Notes: a model not told the origin generated them from the letters alone. A stretch of 64,000 nucleotides of DNA from Pseudoroseomonas cervicalis (GCF_030818485.1 NZ_JAUTAJ010000004.1:3387501-3451500); one strand, 5' to 3'; shown: positions 11,832-21,297, counted from the stretch's first letter. Program-made: numbers and translations.

Positions 11832-13216
11832 GCCTGCACCTCCAGCGCCAGATCGGGCCTTGTGGCGCGCCAGAACAGCCGCATCAGCAGCCCCTGCGCG
11901 CCGCGCAGCCGGTATTCCGCGCTGCCGCGGCCATCGGAGAGCGGGGCGACATCCCCGGCCAGCGCCTGCGCGGCGGCGGCGAAGCTGGCCTCGGCCAGCG
12001 GGGCGCCGGTCAGCGCCGCCTCGGCCCCCGCCGCGCGGAGCACGGTCGCGGCCATGCCGCCAAAGGCCAGCCGGGCCTGGCGGATGCGCCCTTCCTCCAG
12101 CTCCAGCAGGAAGGCCGCCGAGACGGTGGAGATGTCCTGGTCGTGCCGCTTCGACAGCTTCTCGCAGGCGAGGATCGCGCCCGGCGGCGGGCGGGGCAGC
12201 TCGATCGCGGTGATGAGCTCATCCGGCGCCAGGGCGGTGCGGCGATAGCCGGTGAGGAATTCCGCGACCGGCAGGCTTCGCGCACCCCGCGCGGCGGATT
12301 GCAGCTCCACCATGGCACCGAGGGCCAGCAGCGGCGGCAGCGCATCGCCGATCGGCGAGGCGGTGCCGAGATTGCCGCCCAGCGTGCCCATTCCGCGGAT
12401 CTGCCGCGAGCCCAGCCGCGCCAGCAGCCCGGCCAGCGGCGCCAGCTCGGGCAGGCCGCGCAGCGCCCGCAGCAGCGCCCCATAGGGCAGGGCAGCGCCG
12501 ATGCGCAGCATGTCCGCCCCGATCTCCAGGCCCCGCAGCTCCGCCACCGCGCCGAGCCCCAGGATGCGCGCCGGCCTCTCCCGGTGCTCGGCGAAGCGCA
12601 GGCCGAGATCGGTGCCGCCGGCCAGCAGCCAGGCCTCGGGATACGCCGCGCGCAGCGCCAGCGCCTCGGCCAGCGTCACCGGGGCATGGAAGACTTGGCC
12701 GGGAGCGGCCAGCTCGGCCGAGCGCGGGGGCGGCAGGGCAGGGGGCGCGGCGCCGTCATCCTGCACCCCCTCGAACACCGAAAGAATGGGGCGATAGCCG
12801 GTGCAGCGGCAGAGATTGCCCGCCAGCGCCTCATGCGCTGGGCCGCCCTCCCGTGCATGCGCCCAGGCGGACATGACGATGCCCGGCGTGCAGAAGCCGC
12901 ATTGCGTCGCATCGCCCTCCGCCATCGCCCGCTGCACCGGGTGCGGCGCGCCGGGGCGCGACAGCCCCTCCACCGTGCGGATCGCGCGGCCCTGCATCTG
13001 GCCCAGCACCGCCAGGCAGGCATTGATCGGGGTGCGGGCGCCATCCGCCTCCTCCAGCACCACGGTGCAGGCGCCGCAATCGCCCTCGGCGCAGCCCTCC
13101 TTGGTGCCGGTCAGGCCGGTGGCCCGCAGCCAGTCCAGCAGCGTCGTGCCGGGCAGGGTCTCCGCCGGCAGGGTCCGGGCTTCCCCGTTCAGGATGAAGG
13201 CGATGCGCTGGGTCAT
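11828..13216 (-). CDS. xdhA: Xanthine dehydrogenase, FeS/FAD subunit
   Basis: 462 aa. N-terminal plant-type 2Fe-2S domain (Cys42, Cys47, Cys50, Cys67), second 2Fe-2S domain (Cys106, Cys109 and CRC at 136-138), FAD-binding domain (LLAGGTDLGLRF, RQIRGMGTLGGNLGTASPIGD) and CO-dehydrogenase flavoprotein C-terminal domain. It passes electrons from the Moco subunit to NAD. I chose ATG 13216 because homology begins at MTQRIAFILNGE; the open frame reaches 13534 but that part is repeat DNA. Confidence 0.95.
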   Translation of the reverse strand: MTQRIAFILNGEARTLPAETLPGTTLLDWLRATGLTGTKEGCAEGDCGACTVVLEEADGARTPINACLAVLGQMQGRAIRTVEGLSRPGAPHPVQRAMAEGDATQCGFCTPGIVMSAWAHAREGGPAHEALAGNLCRCTGYRPILSVFEGVQDDGAAPPALPPPRSAELAAPGQVFHAPVTLAEALALRAAYPEAWLLAGGTDLGLRFAEHRERPARILGLGAVAELRGLEIGADMLRIGAALPYGALLRALRGLPELAPLAGLLARLGSRQIRGMGTLGGNLGTASPIGDALPPLLALGAMVELQSAARGARSLPVAEFLTGYRRTALAPDELITAIELPRPPPGAILACEKLSKRHDQDISTVSAAFLLELEEGRIRQARLAFGGMAATVLRAAGAEAALTGAPLAEASFAAAAQALAGDVAPLSDGRGSAEYRLRGAQGLLMRLFWRATRPDLALEVQA

Positions 13217-13299
13217 GCCAGGGATCGAAGCAAAACCAGGGCCAGCCGGGGAGGGGTTAAAGCGATACGCCCCTCCTGAAGCGGCCCGCCTCTCCACCC

Positions 13300-13560
13300 G
13301 ACAGCGGCAGCCCGACAGAAAAGTTCTTTTTTGGAAAAAAGAACCAAAAAACTTTTTTCCGTTTGCGGCGCGCCCTGGCTGCCCGCGCAACCCCCCTTCG
13401 CAGCGTCCCGCTTCGCAAGGGGACGGCGGCAGCCCGAAAGAAATTTGGAAAAAAGAACCAAAAGACTTTTTCCGTTGGCGGCGCGCCCTTGCTGCCCGCG
13501 CCCCGCCCCTTCGCCGCGTCCCGCTTCTCCACAAAACGGCGGCAGCCCGAAAGAAAATTG
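13300..13560. repeat. Tandem array of palindromic repeat units (copies B and C)
   Basis: This fills most of the 389-bp gap between the divergent xdhA and hemN. About 2.3 direct units of 113-122 bp begin at 13302, 13424 and 13537 with CGGCAGCCCGA(A/C)AGAAA. Each full unit carries the T/A hairpin GTTC-T6/A6-GAAC (13323-13344) or a decayed form, then GCGTCCCGCTTC, which is also present in copy A at 7964. Coding frames across it are spurious. Confidence 0.75.
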
Positions 13561-13605
13561 ATAAGGGTCAAGGAGGCGGGCCACGCAGGGGCGTAACTGG
13601 AAAAA

Positions 13606-14931
13606 ATGTCGCCCGAAACCTTCGCCCGCTACGCCGGCGCGGCCCTGCCGCGCTACACCTCCTACCCCACCGCGCCGCATTTCGCGCCGCTGGCGGAGGC
13701 CGAGTACCGCGCCTGGCTCTCCGGCATCGCGCCGGGCGACGCGCTCTCGCTCTATGTGCACATCCCCTTCTGCCGCAGCCTCTGCTGGTATTGCGGCTGC
13801 CACACGGCGGTGACGCGCATGCCGGCGCGGCTGGCCCGCTACAGCGACGGGCTGCTGGCCGAGGCCGCGCTGCTGGCGGCGGCGCTGCCGGCGCATGGCG
13901 GTGTCTCCGCGCTGCATCTGGGCGGCGGCACCCCCTCCTCGATCGGGGCGGAAGGGCTGTCGCGCCTGCTGGCCGCGCTGCGCAGGCACTTCCCCTTCCG
14001 CGACACTGCCGAGCTGGCGATCGAGCTGGACCCGCGCGTGCTGACGCCGGTGATCGCCGATGCGCTGGCCGAGGGCGGCATCACCCGCGCCAGCCTCGGC
14101 GTGCAGGATATCGACCCGGAGGTGCAGGCGCGCATCGGCCGCATCCAGCCCTCCGAGCAGGTGGCGCGCGCGGTGGCGCTGCTGCGGGAGCGCGGCATCG
14201 GCGCCATCAACCTGGACCTGATGTATGGCCTGCCCGGCCAGGGCGTGGCGGAGGCCGAGGCCAGCGCCCGCTTCGCGGCGGAGCTGGGGGCCGACCGGGT
14301 GGCGGTGTTCGGCTACGCCCATGTGCCCTGGATGAAGCCGGCGCAGAACGCCATCGATGCGCGGATGCTGCCGGGGGCGGAGGACCGCCTGGCCCAGGCG
14401 GAGGCCGCGGCCTCGGTGCTGGAGGCCGCCGGCTACCAGCGCATCGGCCTGGATCATTTCGCCCGGCCCACGGACCCGATGGCGCGCGCCGCCCTGGCCG
14501 GCGCGTTGCGGCGCAACTTCCAGGGCTACACCACGGATGCGGCGCCGGTGCTGCTCGGGCTCGGCGCCTCCTCGATCGGCCGGCTGCCGGCGGGCTTCGC
14601 CCAGAACATCGCCGATGAGCGCGGCTGGCTGGCCGAGATCGAGGCCGGGCGGCTCGCCATCGCCCGCGGCCGCGCGCTCACCGAGGAGGACCGCCAGCGC
14701 GCCAGCCTGATCGAGCGGCTGATGTGCGACCTCGCCTTGCCGCTGCGCGCGGTGCCGGAGACCGTGCTGGAGGCGGCGCGGCCGCGCCTGGCGCCGCTGC
14801 TGGCGGATGGTGTGGTGGCTGAGCGCGAGGGGCGGCTCGAGGTGACGGAGCGGCGCTTCCTGCGCCATGCGGCGGCGGCGTTCGACGCCTATCTCGGCCA
14901 GGGGCCGGGGCGGCACAGCAAGGCGGTGTAA
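13606..14931 (+). CDS. hemN: Oxygen-independent coproporphyrinogen III oxidase
   Basis: 441 aa radical-SAM enzyme that decarboxylates coproporphyrinogen III to protoporphyrinogen IX without oxygen. The 4Fe-4S motif C-x3-C-x2-C (Cys56, Cys60, Cys63) is followed by another Cys (CGC), typical of true HemN rather than HemW. The N-terminal PRYTSYPTAPHF segment and LGGGTPS are also hallmarks. The C-terminal HemN domain is complete. It is divergent from xdhA across a repeat array; no FNR-like box was evident. Confidence 0.94.
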   Translation: MSPETFARYAGAALPRYTSYPTAPHFAPLAEAEYRAWLSGIAPGDALSLYVHIPFCRSLCWYCGCHTAVTRMPARLARYSDGLLAEAALLAAALPAHGGVSALHLGGGTPSSIGAEGLSRLLAALRRHFPFRDTAELAIELDPRVLTPVIADALAEGGITRASLGVQDIDPEVQARIGRIQPSEQVARAVALLRERGIGAINLDLMYGLPGQGVAEAEASARFAAELGADRVAVFGYAHVPWMKPAQNAIDARMLPGAEDRLAQAEAAASVLEAAGYQRIGLDHFARPTDPMARAALAGALRRNFQGYTTDAAPVLLGLGASSIGRLPAGFAQNIADERGWLAEIEAGRLAIARGRALTEEDRQRASLIERLMCDLALPLRAVPETVLEAARPRLAPLLADGVVAEREGRLEVTERRFLRHAAAAFDAYLGQGPGRHSKAV

Positions 14932-15048
14932 GGCCGCTCCGCCGGGCGTGAGCGGCAAAGCGCGGCGCGGCACGACGCGGCGGGATGCGCCGCGCGCCGC
15001 CGCGGCCTATCATGCGGCGCCGAGACTTGAACGGAGCCGGACACAGCC

Positions 15049-17019
15049 ATGGCCGAGATGCTGCGCACACCCGAGCGGGACCGCCTGATCGCCTATCTGG
15101 AGCAGAGCCTGCAGCGCGGCCTCACGCTGGGCGGGCGGGAGGTGGTGGCGCTGCGCGAGACGCATGGCCATTTCCCGACCGCCGCCTGGTGCTGGAGCGC
15201 CGACACCGCCGCGGCGGTGGAGCTGCTGGCCCAGCCCGGCCTGCGCCCGCGCTGGGCGAAGCTGTGCGACGGGCTGACCGATTTCCTGCTGGCGATGGGC
15301 GAGGGCCGGGTGCTGTCCCGCCGCGTCGCGCCGCCGGAGCTGCAGGTGCTGAGCGAGGATCCGCGCAACCTGCACATCGTCACCGCCACGCATGAATACC
15401 GCGGCGATTTGTCGCGCGGCCGGCTGCGCCAGTCGCTGCGCGCCAGCCCGATCACCCGGGCGCTCGACTATACCGGCCATCTGGTCGAGTTCCGCCTGGG
15501 GCGCGAGCGCTTCTGCCTCGATGTCGAGGAGACCATCGTCGAGCAGGGGGTGCGGCGCGAGGGCGATGCCGTGCTCCTGTTCCATGAGAGTGCGCTGGCG
15601 GTGAAGGCCGGGCTGCTGCTGAAGAAGCAGCGCGCCATCGGCAGGCTGCGCTACGAATACCGCATCGCCGCCGGCGATCCGCGCCTGCACCTGGCCGTGA
15701 CGCTGCGCGCCGAGCCGGGTGTCAGCCTGACGCGCATCCGCCTGACCACGGCGGTGGACGAGCTCTCGGCCGATCCGCAGCGGGTCTTCGCGCATCTGGG
15801 CCTCGGCGCCGGCGGCGCCCACCGCCACCCCGCCGCGCCGGAGGGCGAGGCCACCGCCACGCTGCAGGAGGGCGCGACCGAACTGGTCAGCCTGGTCGAG
15901 GACCTGCTGCCGGCCGAGGCGCTCGGCCTGCATATCGCGCCCGCGGCGCCGCAGGCGGTGGTGAATGTGAAGCTGCAGGCCCGCCAGGGCCGGCCGCACT
16001 GGCTGCTGCTGCGGCATGGGCGCGACAGCCTGGAGGGCGGCCAGAGCTTCACCGCGCAGGAGGCCCGGCTGCTGACCGGCGGCACCGACCGCGCGGCGCT
16101 GGCCGACTACGCCGCGCTGCTGCGCGACCCGGGGCTGGGCTCCGGCCGCGACCCGGGCCTGACCATGGACCCCGGCGTGGCGCTGAACGCGGTGGCCACC
16201 CAGCTGCTGCACGACGCCGCCGGCGGCTATGAGGAGCGGCTGGAGCCGGCGCGCCGTGCCAGCCTGCGCGCCTGGTATGACCGCCATCTGGAGGCGATGT
16301 TCCAGGCCATGGGCGAGGGCTCGCCCGAGGGGCTGCGCCCGCGCCGCGCCGTGCTGCGCAGCCTGTCCTTCGCCCTGCTCTCGCTGGACGCCATGCATCG
16401 CGCCACGGCGGAGGAGCCCTATGCGCTGCGCCTGGCGCGCGGCCTCGACCTGCTGTTGTCGCTGCAGCAGGGGGAGGAGGCCGGCGGCGCCTTCGCCGAG
16501 CCCGGCCAGGCGGCCTATCTGGACGGCCATGCGGCGGCGATGCTGGCGCTGTCGCGCATCGCGCTGCGCTGGCCGGAGCCGCGGCTGCACGCCGCGCTGC
16601 GCCGCGGCCTGGCCGCCATCGGCCAGGGCAACATGCAGATCCCGCTGGAGGGCGGCCTGTACCGCATCGACACGCCGTTGGTGCGCAGCCGGCGCGAGGA
16701 TGGCCGCTGGAGCGAGGATGGCGGCTTCTGGTCCTTCAAGCTCGGCCTGCTGATGCGCGCGCTGCAGGCGCTGCTGCTGGCGCAGAAGCAGGGCGCCGTG
16801 CCGCTGGAGCCGGCCGAGATCCAGCGCGCCGAGGCGCTGCGCGACGCCGCCTTCCAGCTGCTGCGCGGCCGGGTGGGGGAGCTGGAGACGGCGCTGGAGC
16901 TGCGCACCTCCCCGGTGGCGACCGAGGGCAATGCGGCGACCCAGCCGGTGGTGCTGCTGGGGCTGACCGGCCCGGACGCCGCCATCGCCCGGCTGGCCTC
17001 CGCCGAGGCGGCTGCCTGA
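15049..17019 (+). CDS. Large protein of unknown function (656 aa)
   Basis: I do not recognise a named family with confidence. The N-terminal ~100 residues are helical. Residues 100-300 are rich in beta-type segments (VEFRLGRERFCLDVEET, RLRYEYRIAAGDPRLHLAV). The second half (about 380-640) is a series of amphipathic helices with AYLDGHAAAMLALSRIALRW, resembling an alpha/alpha-barrel. A beta-sandwich plus helical toroid occurs in polysaccharide lyases and hydrolases, but this is only a shape argument. No signal peptide is seen. It ends 8 bp before a DUF2272 lipoprotein gene. Confidence 0.7.
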   Translation: MAEMLRTPERDRLIAYLEQSLQRGLTLGGREVVALRETHGHFPTAAWCWSADTAAAVELLAQPGLRPRWAKLCDGLTDFLLAMGEGRVLSRRVAPPELQVLSEDPRNLHIVTATHEYRGDLSRGRLRQSLRASPITRALDYTGHLVEFRLGRERFCLDVEETIVEQGVRREGDAVLLFHESALAVKAGLLLKKQRAIGRLRYEYRIAAGDPRLHLAVTLRAEPGVSLTRIRLTTAVDELSADPQRVFAHLGLGAGGAHRHPAAPEGEATATLQEGATELVSLVEDLLPAEALGLHIAPAAPQAVVNVKLQARQGRPHWLLLRHGRDSLEGGQSFTAQEARLLTGGTDRAALADYAALLRDPGLGSGRDPGLTMDPGVALNAVATQLLHDAAGGYEERLEPARRASLRAWYDRHLEAMFQAMGEGSPEGLRPRRAVLRSLSFALLSLDAMHRATAEEPYALRLARGLDLLLSLQQGEEAGGAFAEPGQAAYLDGHAAAMLALSRIALRWPEPRLHAALRRGLAAIGQGNMQIPLEGGLYRIDTPLVRSRREDGRWSEDGGFWSFKLGLLMRALQALLLAQKQGAVPLEPAEIQRAEALRDAAFQLLRGRVGELETALELRTSPVATEGNAATQPVVLLGLTGPDAAIARLASAEAAA

Positions 17020-17027
17020 GACGCCGC

Positions 17028-17942
17028 ATGGCCCGCGCCATCCTGTCGCCTGCCGCCCGCCCCGCCGGCGGGACGGCCCCGCCTGCCCGCCGCCCCGGCG
17101 GCGCGGCGCCGCTGCTGCGCCGCGCCGCCGCGCTGCTCGGCCTGCTGCTGGTGGCCGCCTGCGCCGCGCCCCAGCCCGTGGCGCGGCTCGCCCCGCCGCT
17201 CTCCTACCCGCCCAGCGTGCGCGAGCGCATGCTGCGCATCGCGCTGGAGGAATGGGCGGAATGGGGCCGCATCACCCTCGACCCCGGCCAGCGCCGCGCC
17301 AGCCCCGCCGGCCAGCCCTCGCCGGAAGGCGAGCTGGGCAATTTCCCCCGCGTGCTGGCCTATTGGCGGGCGGTGGACGAGGCCGAGGCGGAGAGCGCCA
17401 TCGCCCGCAACCGGGTGCGCTACGCCACCGCCCTGGCGCAGCCCGGCGCGCCGGCGGCGCTGTGGAGCGAGCCCGCCTGGTCCGCCGCCTTCATCAGCTA
17501 CGTCCTGCGCGGCGCCGGCGTGGACCGGCGTGAATTCCCCTCATCCGCCGCGCATGCCTTCTACATCGACGGCATGCTGGCCGATGCCCGCGCCTTCCCC
17601 GACGCCGCGCCCTTCCTGCCGCATGACGTGGCGGAGTATGCGCCGCAGCCCGGCGATCTGGTCTGCGCCGACCGCTCCTCCCGCCCGCTGGCCGAGTGGC
17701 GGGCGCGGCTGCGCGAGAGCGGCCAGTTCCGCCCGATGCATTGCGACATCGTCGTGGCCGTCCATCCCGGGGTGGTCGAGGCGGTGGGCGGCAATGTCGC
17801 CGATGCCGTCACCCTCTCCCGCTTCGCCGCCGATGCGGCGGGGCGGCTGTTGCCACGGGCGCCGGGCGCCCCGACATGGTTCGCCGTGTTCGAGAACCGC
17901 CTGGGGCGTCTGCCCCCCTGGAGCTGGAGACCCGCCTCGTGA
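17028..17942 (+). CDS. DUF2272 domain lipoprotein
   Basis: 304 aa. A long basic leader precedes the lipobox LLLVAAC (Cys about residue 45), so it should be lipid-anchored. The rest matches the DUF2272 pattern: PAWSAAFISYVLRGAGV, then SSAAHAFYIDGM, PQPGDLVCADRS and MHCDIVVAVHPGVVEAVGGNVADAVTLS. The Cys/His positions suggest an NlpC/P60-like papain fold, but activity is not shown. The stop overlaps the next GTG start. Confidence 0.82.
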   Translation: MARAILSPAARPAGGTAPPARRPGGAAPLLRRAAALLGLLLVAACAAPQPVARLAPPLSYPPSVRERMLRIALEEWAEWGRITLDPGQRRASPAGQPSPEGELGNFPRVLAYWRAVDEAEAESAIARNRVRYATALAQPGAPAALWSEPAWSAAFISYVLRGAGVDRREFPSSAAHAFYIDGMLADARAFPDAAPFLPHDVAEYAPQPGDLVCADRSSRPLAEWRARLRESGQFRPMHCDIVVAVHPGVVEAVGGNVADAVTLSRFAADAAGRLLPRAPGAPTWFAVFENRLGRLPPWSWRPAS

Positions 17943-19066
17943 CCGATCTGTTCGAGCCGTTGACCCTGCGCGGCGCGGTGCTGCGCAACCGCATCGGCGT
18001 CGCGCCCATGTGCCAGTACAGCTGCGGCCCGGACGGGCTGCCCACCCCCTGGCATCTGGCGCATCTGCATGCCCGCGCCATCGGCGGCGCCGGCCTCGTC
18101 ATCGCCGAGGCCACCGGCATCTCGCCCGAGGCGCGCATCACGCCCCAGGATCTGGGGCTGTGGAGCGACGCGCATATCCCCGGCCACGCCCAGCTGGTGC
18201 GCGCCATGGCCAGCGCCGGCACCGTGCCGGGCATCCAGATCGCCCATGCCGGGCGCAAGGCCAGCACGGCGCAGCCCTGGGTCGGCGGCCTGGCCCGCGA
18301 CCATGGCTGGCAGCCCGTCGCACCCAGCGCCCTGGCCTTCGAGGGGCTGCACCAGCCGCGCGCCCTGGACGAGGCCGGCATCGCCAAGGTGATCGCCGAT
18401 TTCGCGGCCACCGCCCGCCGCGCGGTGGCCGCCGGCTACCGCTTCATCGAGATCCATGGCGCGCATGGCTATCTGATCCACCAGTTCCTCTCGCCGCTCT
18501 CCAACCAGCGCAACGATGGCTGGGGCGGCGATTTCGCCGGCCGCACCCGGCTGGTGCGCGAGGTGATCCAGGCGGTGCGCGCCGCCATCCCGGATGACGT
18601 CGCGCTCGGCCTGCGCCTGTCGCACACCGACTGGGCCGAGGGCGGCTGGAGCACCGAGGAGACGGTGGCCCTCTGCGCCGAGGTGAAGGCGCTCGGCATC
18701 GACCTGGTCGACATCTCCTCCGGCGGGCTGGTGGCGCATCAGAAGATCCCGATCGGGCCGGGCTACCAGGTGCCGGGCGCGGCCGCGGTGCGCCAGGGCG
18801 CGCCGGGCCTGCCGGTCGCCGCCGTCGGCCTGATCACCGAGCCGCAGCAGGCCCAGGACGTGCTGAGCGAGGGCAAGGCCGACATGGTGCTGCTGGCCCG
18901 CGCCACGCTGCGCGACCCCTACTGGCCGCTGCACGCCGCAGCCGCCCTCGGCCGCATGGACCGGGTGACGGTGCCGCCGCAATACGACCGCGCCTGGGGC
19001 TCGCTCGGCAAGACGGCGGGGCTGCAGGCGGTGACCGGCGAGCCGCTGCCGCCGCTGGCCGGCTGA
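17939..19066 (+). CDS. NADH:flavin oxidoreductase, old yellow enzyme family (YqjM-like)
   Basis: 375 aa FMN-dependent ene-reductase. APMCQYSC near residue 25 carries the Cys that tunes FMN in YqjM-type enzymes. HAGRKAST and IHGAHGYLIHQFLSPLSNQR are class hallmarks, and AVGLIT and VLLARATLRDPYWP bind FMN phosphate and close the barrel. I chose GTG 17939, overlapping the previous stop as GTGA, because similarity begins at TDLFEPLTLRG; the longer upstream open frame is antisense-like filler. Confidence 0.92.
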   Translation: MTDLFEPLTLRGAVLRNRIGVAPMCQYSCGPDGLPTPWHLAHLHARAIGGAGLVIAEATGISPEARITPQDLGLWSDAHIPGHAQLVRAMASAGTVPGIQIAHAGRKASTAQPWVGGLARDHGWQPVAPSALAFEGLHQPRALDEAGIAKVIADFAATARRAVAAGYRFIEIHGAHGYLIHQFLSPLSNQRNDGWGGDFAGRTRLVREVIQAVRAAIPDDVALGLRLSHTDWAEGGWSTEETVALCAEVKALGIDLVDISSGGLVAHQKIPIGPGYQVPGAAAVRQGAPGLPVAAVGLITEPQQAQDVLSEGKADMVLLARATLRDPYWPLHAAAALGRMDRVTVPPQYDRAWGSLGKTAGLQAVTGEPLPPLAG

Positions 19067-19083
19067 GGCCGCGCCCGCACGCC

Positions 19084-19512
19084 ATGGCCCGCATCCCGGT
19101 CACCGCCCGCCTCTCCATCGATGAGAGCGAACTGGACGAAAGCTTCGCCCGTGCCTCCGGCGCGGGCGGGCAGAACATCCAGAAGGTGGAGACCATGGTG
19201 CAGCTGCGCTTCGACGCGCGGAACTCGCCCAGCCTGCCCGAGCCGGTGCGCGAGCGCCTGCTGAAGCTGGCCGGGCACCGCGCCACGGCGGCGGGGGAGG
19301 TGGTGATCACCGCCCAGCAATTCCGCACCCAGGCCCGCAACCGCGAGGATGCGCTGGAACGCATGCTGGAGCTGATCCGCGAGGCCGCCAAGCCACCGCC
19401 GCCCAAGCGCCGCGCGACCAGGCCGACGCTGGGCTCGAAGAAGCGGCGGCTGGAAGGCAAGTCGCAGCGCGGCGAGACCAAGCGGCTGCGGGGGAAGCCC
19501 ACCGGGGACTGA
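19084..19512 (+). CDS. arfB: Alternative ribosome-rescue factor ArfB (peptidyl-tRNA hydrolase)
   Basis: 142 aa, the usual size of YaeJ/ICT1. The catalytic GGQ is at residues 28-30 within SGAGGQNIQKVET. The C-terminal tail is strongly basic and inserts into the empty mRNA channel in known ArfB. It releases nascent chains from ribosomes stalled without a stop codon. It starts 17 bp after the OYE gene. Confidence 0.94.
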   Translation: MARIPVTARLSIDESELDESFARASGAGGQNIQKVETMVQLRFDARNSPSLPEPVRERLLKLAGHRATAAGEVVITAQQFRTQARNREDALERMLELIREAAKPPPPKRRATRPTLGSKKRRLEGKSQRGETKRLRGKPTGD

Positions 19513-19523
19513 AAAGGAAAAGC

Positions 19524-19545
19524 CCGGGGGAATGAATTCCCCCGG
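19524..19545. terminator. Palindrome between arfB and ABC exporter
   Basis: A perfect 10-bp stem (CCGGGGGAAT/ATTCCCCCGG, 19524-19533 with 19536-19545) followed by GACCCCC. It sits between convergent genes, so a bidirectional terminator is plausible. No U-tract follows. It belongs to the same CCGGGG-type palindrome family seen at 9479 and 27093. Confidence 0.45.
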
Positions 19546-19595
19546 ACCCCCATCTTCTTTCTGTCCGCTGCCGGGCAGGGCGGCGACGGGGTCGC

Positions 19596-20351
19596 TCAGC
19601 CCGCGACCGGCTGCGCCGCCGGGTCGGGGCCCAAAATCTCCTCCACCGTGCCGTCGCCGATGATGCGGCCCTGCTCCAGCTTGATCACCCGCGTGCACCA
19701 GCGCCGCACCACGCCCATGTCATGCGTCGCGATCACCAGGATGTCGGCGCCGGTCACCAGCCGCGCCAGCCGCGCCTCCGCCTTGGCCATGAAATCGGCG
19801 TCGCCGGCCAGGAACCACTCATCCATCAGCAGGATCTGCGGCGTGATGGCGGTGGCGATGGCGAAGGACAGCCGCACCTGCATGCCGGCCGAATAGCCGC
19901 GCGTCGGCATGTCCAGGAACTCGCCAAGGCCGGAGAAGGCGGCGGCATCCGCCTCCAGCGCGGCGATCTCTGCCTCGCTCATGCCCCGGTACAGCCCGCG
20001 CAGGCGGATATTCTCCCGCCCCGTGCTGTCCGAATCGATGCCGGCGCTGGGGTCGATCAGCGAGCCGACCTCGCCCACCACCTCGAGCTGCCCGGCCACC
20101 GGCTCATAGATGCCGGCCAGGGTGCGCAGCAGCGTCGTCTTGCCGGCGCCATTGGTGCCGACCAGCGCCACACGCTCGCCGCGATGGATCTCGAAATTCA
20201 GGTCCTGCAGCGCCGAGACGACGACGCGGTTCGACTCGTCGGTCTTCAGCCGGATCGCCGCCTTGGCCAGCAGCCGCTTCTTCAGGCTGCGCGCGGCCAG
20301 GTGGTAGAGCGGGAACTCGATGCGGAGATCGCGGGCTTGGATGCTGGCCAC
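19596..20351 (-). CDS. ABC transporter ATPase, polysaccharide export (Wzt/KpsT type)
   Basis: 251 aa. Walker A GTNGAGKTT (residues 65-73), a Q-loop region containing the family's GRENIRLRG, signature YSAGMQ and Walker B ILLMDEWF, then ATHDMG. The YSAGM signature and SLIDPSAGID segment are typical of the polysaccharide/teichoic-acid exporters. There is no C-terminal carbohydrate-binding domain, as in KpsT. It lies 4 bp after the permease gene and forms the nucleotide-binding half of the exporter. Confidence 0.93.
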   Translation of the reverse strand: MASIQARDLRIEFPLYHLAARSLKKRLLAKAAIRLKTDESNRVVVSALQDLNFEIHRGERVALVGTNGAGKTTLLRTLAGIYEPVAGQLEVVGEVGSLIDPSAGIDSDSTGRENIRLRGLYRGMSEAEIAALEADAAAFSGLGEFLDMPTRGYSAGMQVRLSFAIATAITPQILLMDEWFLAGDADFMAKAEARLARLVTGADILVIATHDMGVVRRWCTRVIKLEQGRIIGDGTVEEILGPDPAAQPVAG

Positions 20352-20355
20352 GGTG

Positions 20356-21189
20356 TCAGACCCAGAAGGCGACGCGGTTGCGGAAACGGATGAAGAAGAC
20401 CAGCGCCACGACGCCCAGCACGGCGCTGTAGCCGATCGCCGCCAGCCAGACGGTCAGCGACCCGCCGCCCTCGATCAGCGGCCCGCGCACCAGCTCCAGC
20501 ATGGTGTAGAACGGGTTCAGCGGCAGCCATTTGGCGCCCTCGCCCAGCAGCTCGGGCTTCCAGATCACCGGCGTCAGGAAGAAGGCCATCTGCATGACAT
20601 TGGCCACGATCGGCCCGATGTCGCGGAACCGGGCGCAGACCATGCCGAGGAACAGCGAGGCCGAGAGCGCGTTCACCGCCAGGATCGCCAGCCCCGGGAT
20701 CAGCAGCAGCACCTCCGCCCCCGGCCAGTGCCAGACGAGGGCGAAGACCAGCAGGATCAGCGGCAGGCTGTGCGCCGCGTTCAGCGCGTTGCGGAACACG
20801 CAGCGCAGCGCATGCACCGTCAGCGGCAGGCGCAGCTGGCGGATCACCCCATCGGCGCTGGAGAGGCAGACCGTGGCGTCGGACACCATCGCCGCCAGCG
20901 CGTTCCAGACGATCAGGCTGGTCGCCAGATGCGGCAGGTAGTTCGCCAGGTCCATGCGGAAGAGCTGCGAATAGAGCAGCCCGAGCCCGCCTACCATGGC
21001 GGCGGTGGACAGCGTCACCCAGAACGGCCCGATCACCGAGCCGCGGTAGCGGTTGCGCAGATCCAGCCGGGCCAGCGCCCAGGCCAGGCGCCAGCCGGTC
21101 AGGCCGTCGCGGAGATCGGCCATGGCGCGGCCGCGCCGGTCCGGCTGGCTCGCGTCGATGCGGTAGGTGGGGAGGGCCGCTTGCTGCAT
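20356..21189 (-). CDS. ABC-2 type polysaccharide export permease
   Basis: 277 aa with about six membrane segments. The N-terminal cytoplasmic part LARLDLRNRYRGSVIGPFW is the family signature of Wzm/KpsM-type permeases, and the C-terminal NPFYTMLELVRGPL motif is also typical. With the downstream ATPase it would export a lipid-linked or capsular glycan. No glycosyltransferases adjoin it here, so the glycan genes must be elsewhere. Confidence 0.92.
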   Translation of the reverse strand: MQQAALPTYRIDASQPDRRGRAMADLRDGLTGWRLAWALARLDLRNRYRGSVIGPFWVTLSTAAMVGGLGLLYSQLFRMDLANYLPHLATSLIVWNALAAMVSDATVCLSSADGVIRQLRLPLTVHALRCVFRNALNAAHSLPLILLVFALVWHWPGAEVLLLIPGLAILAVNALSASLFLGMVCARFRDIGPIVANVMQMAFFLTPVIWKPELLGEGAKWLPLNPFYTMLELVRGPLIEGGGSLTVWLAAIGYSAVLGVVALVFFIRFRNRVAFWV

Positions 21190-21297
21190 GGCGGCGGGTC
21201 ATACACCGAGGAACGCGACCGCCGCCAGGGCAGTGCTCGTTCCTCGCCCTGCGGGGCTGCCCCGCGGCCGCCGGGCGTGGCCCGCGCGGCGGCGGCA

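Noticed and set aside
13217..13534. N-terminal extension of xdhA
   Set aside because: It is made of the repeat array and has no homology; MTQRIAFILNGE is the natural start.
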